Made by a program: the position numbers and the translations under genes
The notes under the pieces: model-generated
The model's input: only the letters and a program-made list of their open reading frames with translations
What the model was told of the DNA's origin: nothing
The model's database searches: none
Assembly (NCBI GenBank): GCA_030278955.1
Contig: JAOANR010000005.1
Span: forward strand, 2,213,431-2,277,430
Direction of reading: 5' to 3'
Source: Hygrophila difformis
Lineage: Eukaryota > Streptophyta > Magnoliopsida > Lamiales > Acanthaceae
Length of the DNA stretch: 64,000 nt
Shown here: positions 62,144 to 64,000 of the stretch, piece after piece
How positions within the stretch are numbered: position 1 is the stretch's first letter
Layout: each line of letters begins with the position of its first letter

Positions 62144-63209
62144 CAGTCCACAAAACCCCAATACACAGATTTGCTGTAACCTCATGCAATGTTCGAAGAA
62201 TCAATCCTTAAACCTTAAGAAATCGAATTGAGGGCATGGAAAAGAGATATAGAGGAATTGCACTTACTATATTGAAGGATAGATTTGGCGGAATTCAAAG
62301 GAATGGTCTGCTACATGTCCAGGAAGTCACACAACACTCACTATTCCTTCAAAGTTGCAGTCAATTGAACAAGTTAAGGAAACTTGTTGTGGTTAATGAT
62401 TTTTTTATGGTTTGGGGGTTTTGAATATGTAAAATCTCGACCTTGAAGAGATTAGATACCTTAGAACTCGTATTATTGGGCTGCCACATTTGAAGAACAT
62501 ACAAGAAGTCACACACTAACTGAAATTTTCGCTGGTATGAAGAAGGCATGAGGATGGGTTGAATTTGGCCGGTACAATGGGATGGAATGACTGTAAATGA
62601 CCACTTTAATGACCCCTTAACTATTCTCAAACGTTTGCATACGTTTTTCACTTTATTTGGAAGAGTTACAGCTCAAGAATGTAACTCTATCGACAAGAGT
62701 TGCTGCAGATTTTTCTCTTTTTATCTTGGGAATACGCGAGTGTGATCAATTGGGAGTTTAATGGCTTGAAACTTGAATTATTGAATAGTATTAGCTGTAA
62801 TAATTATCCTATAATATTATTGGATACTTCCCTCACATTTAGACACATTAAAATGTTATAAAGAAATGATTACATCTTTATAACTCCACCTTTATCCAAA
62901 ATAATTGCTGTCAATATATGTGACAGATTTATGCCCATTAAAAGTGTGTTAATGGGATTCAAGTTTTGCATTTCTATCCTCTAATGATGTAACAAACATC
63001 CCTTGATGATTCAGGAACATTACCATAGCTGGATATAGGAAGAATAATGGATAAGTTTAGAGTCAAATAACATTAATCCATGACACTAAGAATTCACCCC
63101 TATGTGTTCGAAATTAACACGATTCATTCTCTAAATTTAAAATATTTTTTCCCAAGTAATAACAAATCTAAATAAATTATTTGATTTTTTTCCCGGGTAT
63201 TACATTTAA

Positions 63210-63779
63210 AATTCAATATAATCAGATAATCTGCTTTAAAATGCATAAACAAAAATACCCCTTAATGAAGTACATGCCTGAAAATTGCGAAGATAAAATT
63301 ATGTAAATAATTATATAATATGTATGCTTGAATATGAATAAACTGACTTTAAAATTTAAAACAGTTTTTTATTTATAATACAAATAATTATTGAATTAAA
63401 AAAAATCAAAATGTAATCTTGTTTTATCCCAAACCTTACTTAAGCGACTCCAGCCTCAATCCATTCAAGCTAACTGCTATTGCTAAAAAAAATCTTTAAA
63501 GATAAACTTTTTTTTATAAAAAAATATATACATATAGCTATACTCTGGTTAGTGGTTACTAGCTAGAAGAGATAAGATTAATTAAAAAAAAAAAAAGATT
63601 CGCATTAATTTGATCCTGATTTATAAAGTATTTATATACATACTACAAAACAGTTGGAAATGGCATCCTGATTTATATACATACTATTAGAAATGGCATT
63701 AATTAGGGTTAGCTAGGCCGGAAGATATAAAAAGAGTCCCCTTCTCAATTCCCACAAAACATTCTTTCATATACATATA
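63210..63779. other. AT-rich stretch without visible gene
   Basis: Apart from the possible continuation of the small frame (to about 63305), I see no feature here. Confidence 0.6.
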
Positions 63780-63982
63780 CTCTCTCTATTTTATTTTTTT
63801 TAAGTGTCACAGTTTGATTTTTAATTTATTTATTACAATCAAGTGGAATCCATCTAATCTTTAGTTTGTAAATATCAAATTTTTATAGTTTTATTTGTAT
63901 CGAGTTTAAATTATTAATAATTTAAAATGTGCATTGACATATATACGTGTAAATCAGAAAGGGAATACTTAAAAAAATGGAG
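63780..63982. mobile_element. Stowaway-type MITE
   Basis: Inverted ends CTCTCTCTATTTTATTTTTT and CTCCATTTTTTTAAG, TA flanks, 203 bp. It is related to the other Stowaway copies only at the ends. Confidence 0.65.
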
Positions 63983-64000
63983 TAAGAGTAAAGAGAAAAT

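Larger units (their letters stand above)
53506..63204 (-). mobile_element. Solo LTR, second family, with two nested insertions
   Basis: Begins TGTAACACCCCGGTTTTGG, ends CCCGGGTATTACA, with exact TSD TTTAA (53501-53505 and 63205-63209). Subtracting the palindromic element and the copia element leaves about 3.05 kb, close to the 3035 bp of 48548-51582, so this too is a solo LTR. Short repeats of CCCATC with CTATGGG lie at 54075-54160. Confidence 0.88.

Overview
This window is plant nuclear DNA made almost entirely of nested transposable elements. The plant assignment rests on TTTAGGG-type interstitial telomere repeats, retrotransposon primer sites matching initiator tRNA-Met (TGGTATCAGAGC), Ty1/copia elements including a Sirevirus with an env-like frame, a Mutator element carrying a ULP-like gene, Stowaway MITEs and many spliced frames. 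I see no intact host gene and cannot name the species. All identifications were made by reading and translating the sequence; no database search was possible.

Layout. (1) About 0.17-9.27 kb: a Mutator-like element (MULE) with two convergent genes, a plus-strand ULP/C48 peptidase-like gene (11-exon model, 401-5776) and a minus-strand MULE transposase (3-exon model, 8692-5928). Both carry point damage. Both ends hold clusters of inverted GGTTCGT/ACGAACC motifs, and a 698-bp hAT-type MITE sits in the first ULP intron. (2) 9.9-25.4 kb: minus-strand remains of a Helitron helicase, with blocks out of order and partly duplicated, cut in two by a 13.5-kb TG...CA insertion (10985-24456, TSD ATTGC). 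That insertion holds gene fragments, one of them ULP1-like, and a very young 8.9-kb LTR element (12315-21252, TSD TAAAT) whose 3.67-kb LTRs are far longer than its 1.6-kb internal region. (3) 25.5-26.2 kb: Stowaway MITEs and a truncated Mutator-type MITE. (4) 26704-52305: a 25.6-kb nest inside one minus-strand non-autonomous LTR element (TSD CTATG). It contains a same-family solo LTR in opposite orientation (27339-30900), a 10.2-kb Sirevirus-like copia element (34437-44616), a solo LTR of another family (48548-51582) and a non-LTR retrotransposon 3' end (about 51891-52141). (5) 53506-63204: a solo LTR (TSD TTTAA) holding a 1.2-kb almost wholly palindromic Mutator-type element (54550-55743, 9-bp TSD) and a young copia element (56678-62143) with one visible frameshift. 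(6) 63.2-64 kb: AT-rich DNA with one more Stowaway MITE.

How the parts relate. The MULE genes form one mobile unit: the transposase would act on the terminal motif clusters, and the ULP-like protein is a passenger of the kind known from Kaonashi-type MULEs. The long-LTR elements appear related: they share TGTAAYACYC...GGGYGTTACA-like ends and a short hairpin 0.3-0.6 kb from the LTR 3' end whose stem changes by compensatory substitutions. Target-site duplications at nearly every level give a relative insertion order. The observations I rate most worth checking are the covarying LTR hairpin, the giant palindromic Mutator element, the bisected and scrambled Helitron helicase, and the MULE-ULP unit with its terminal palindromes.
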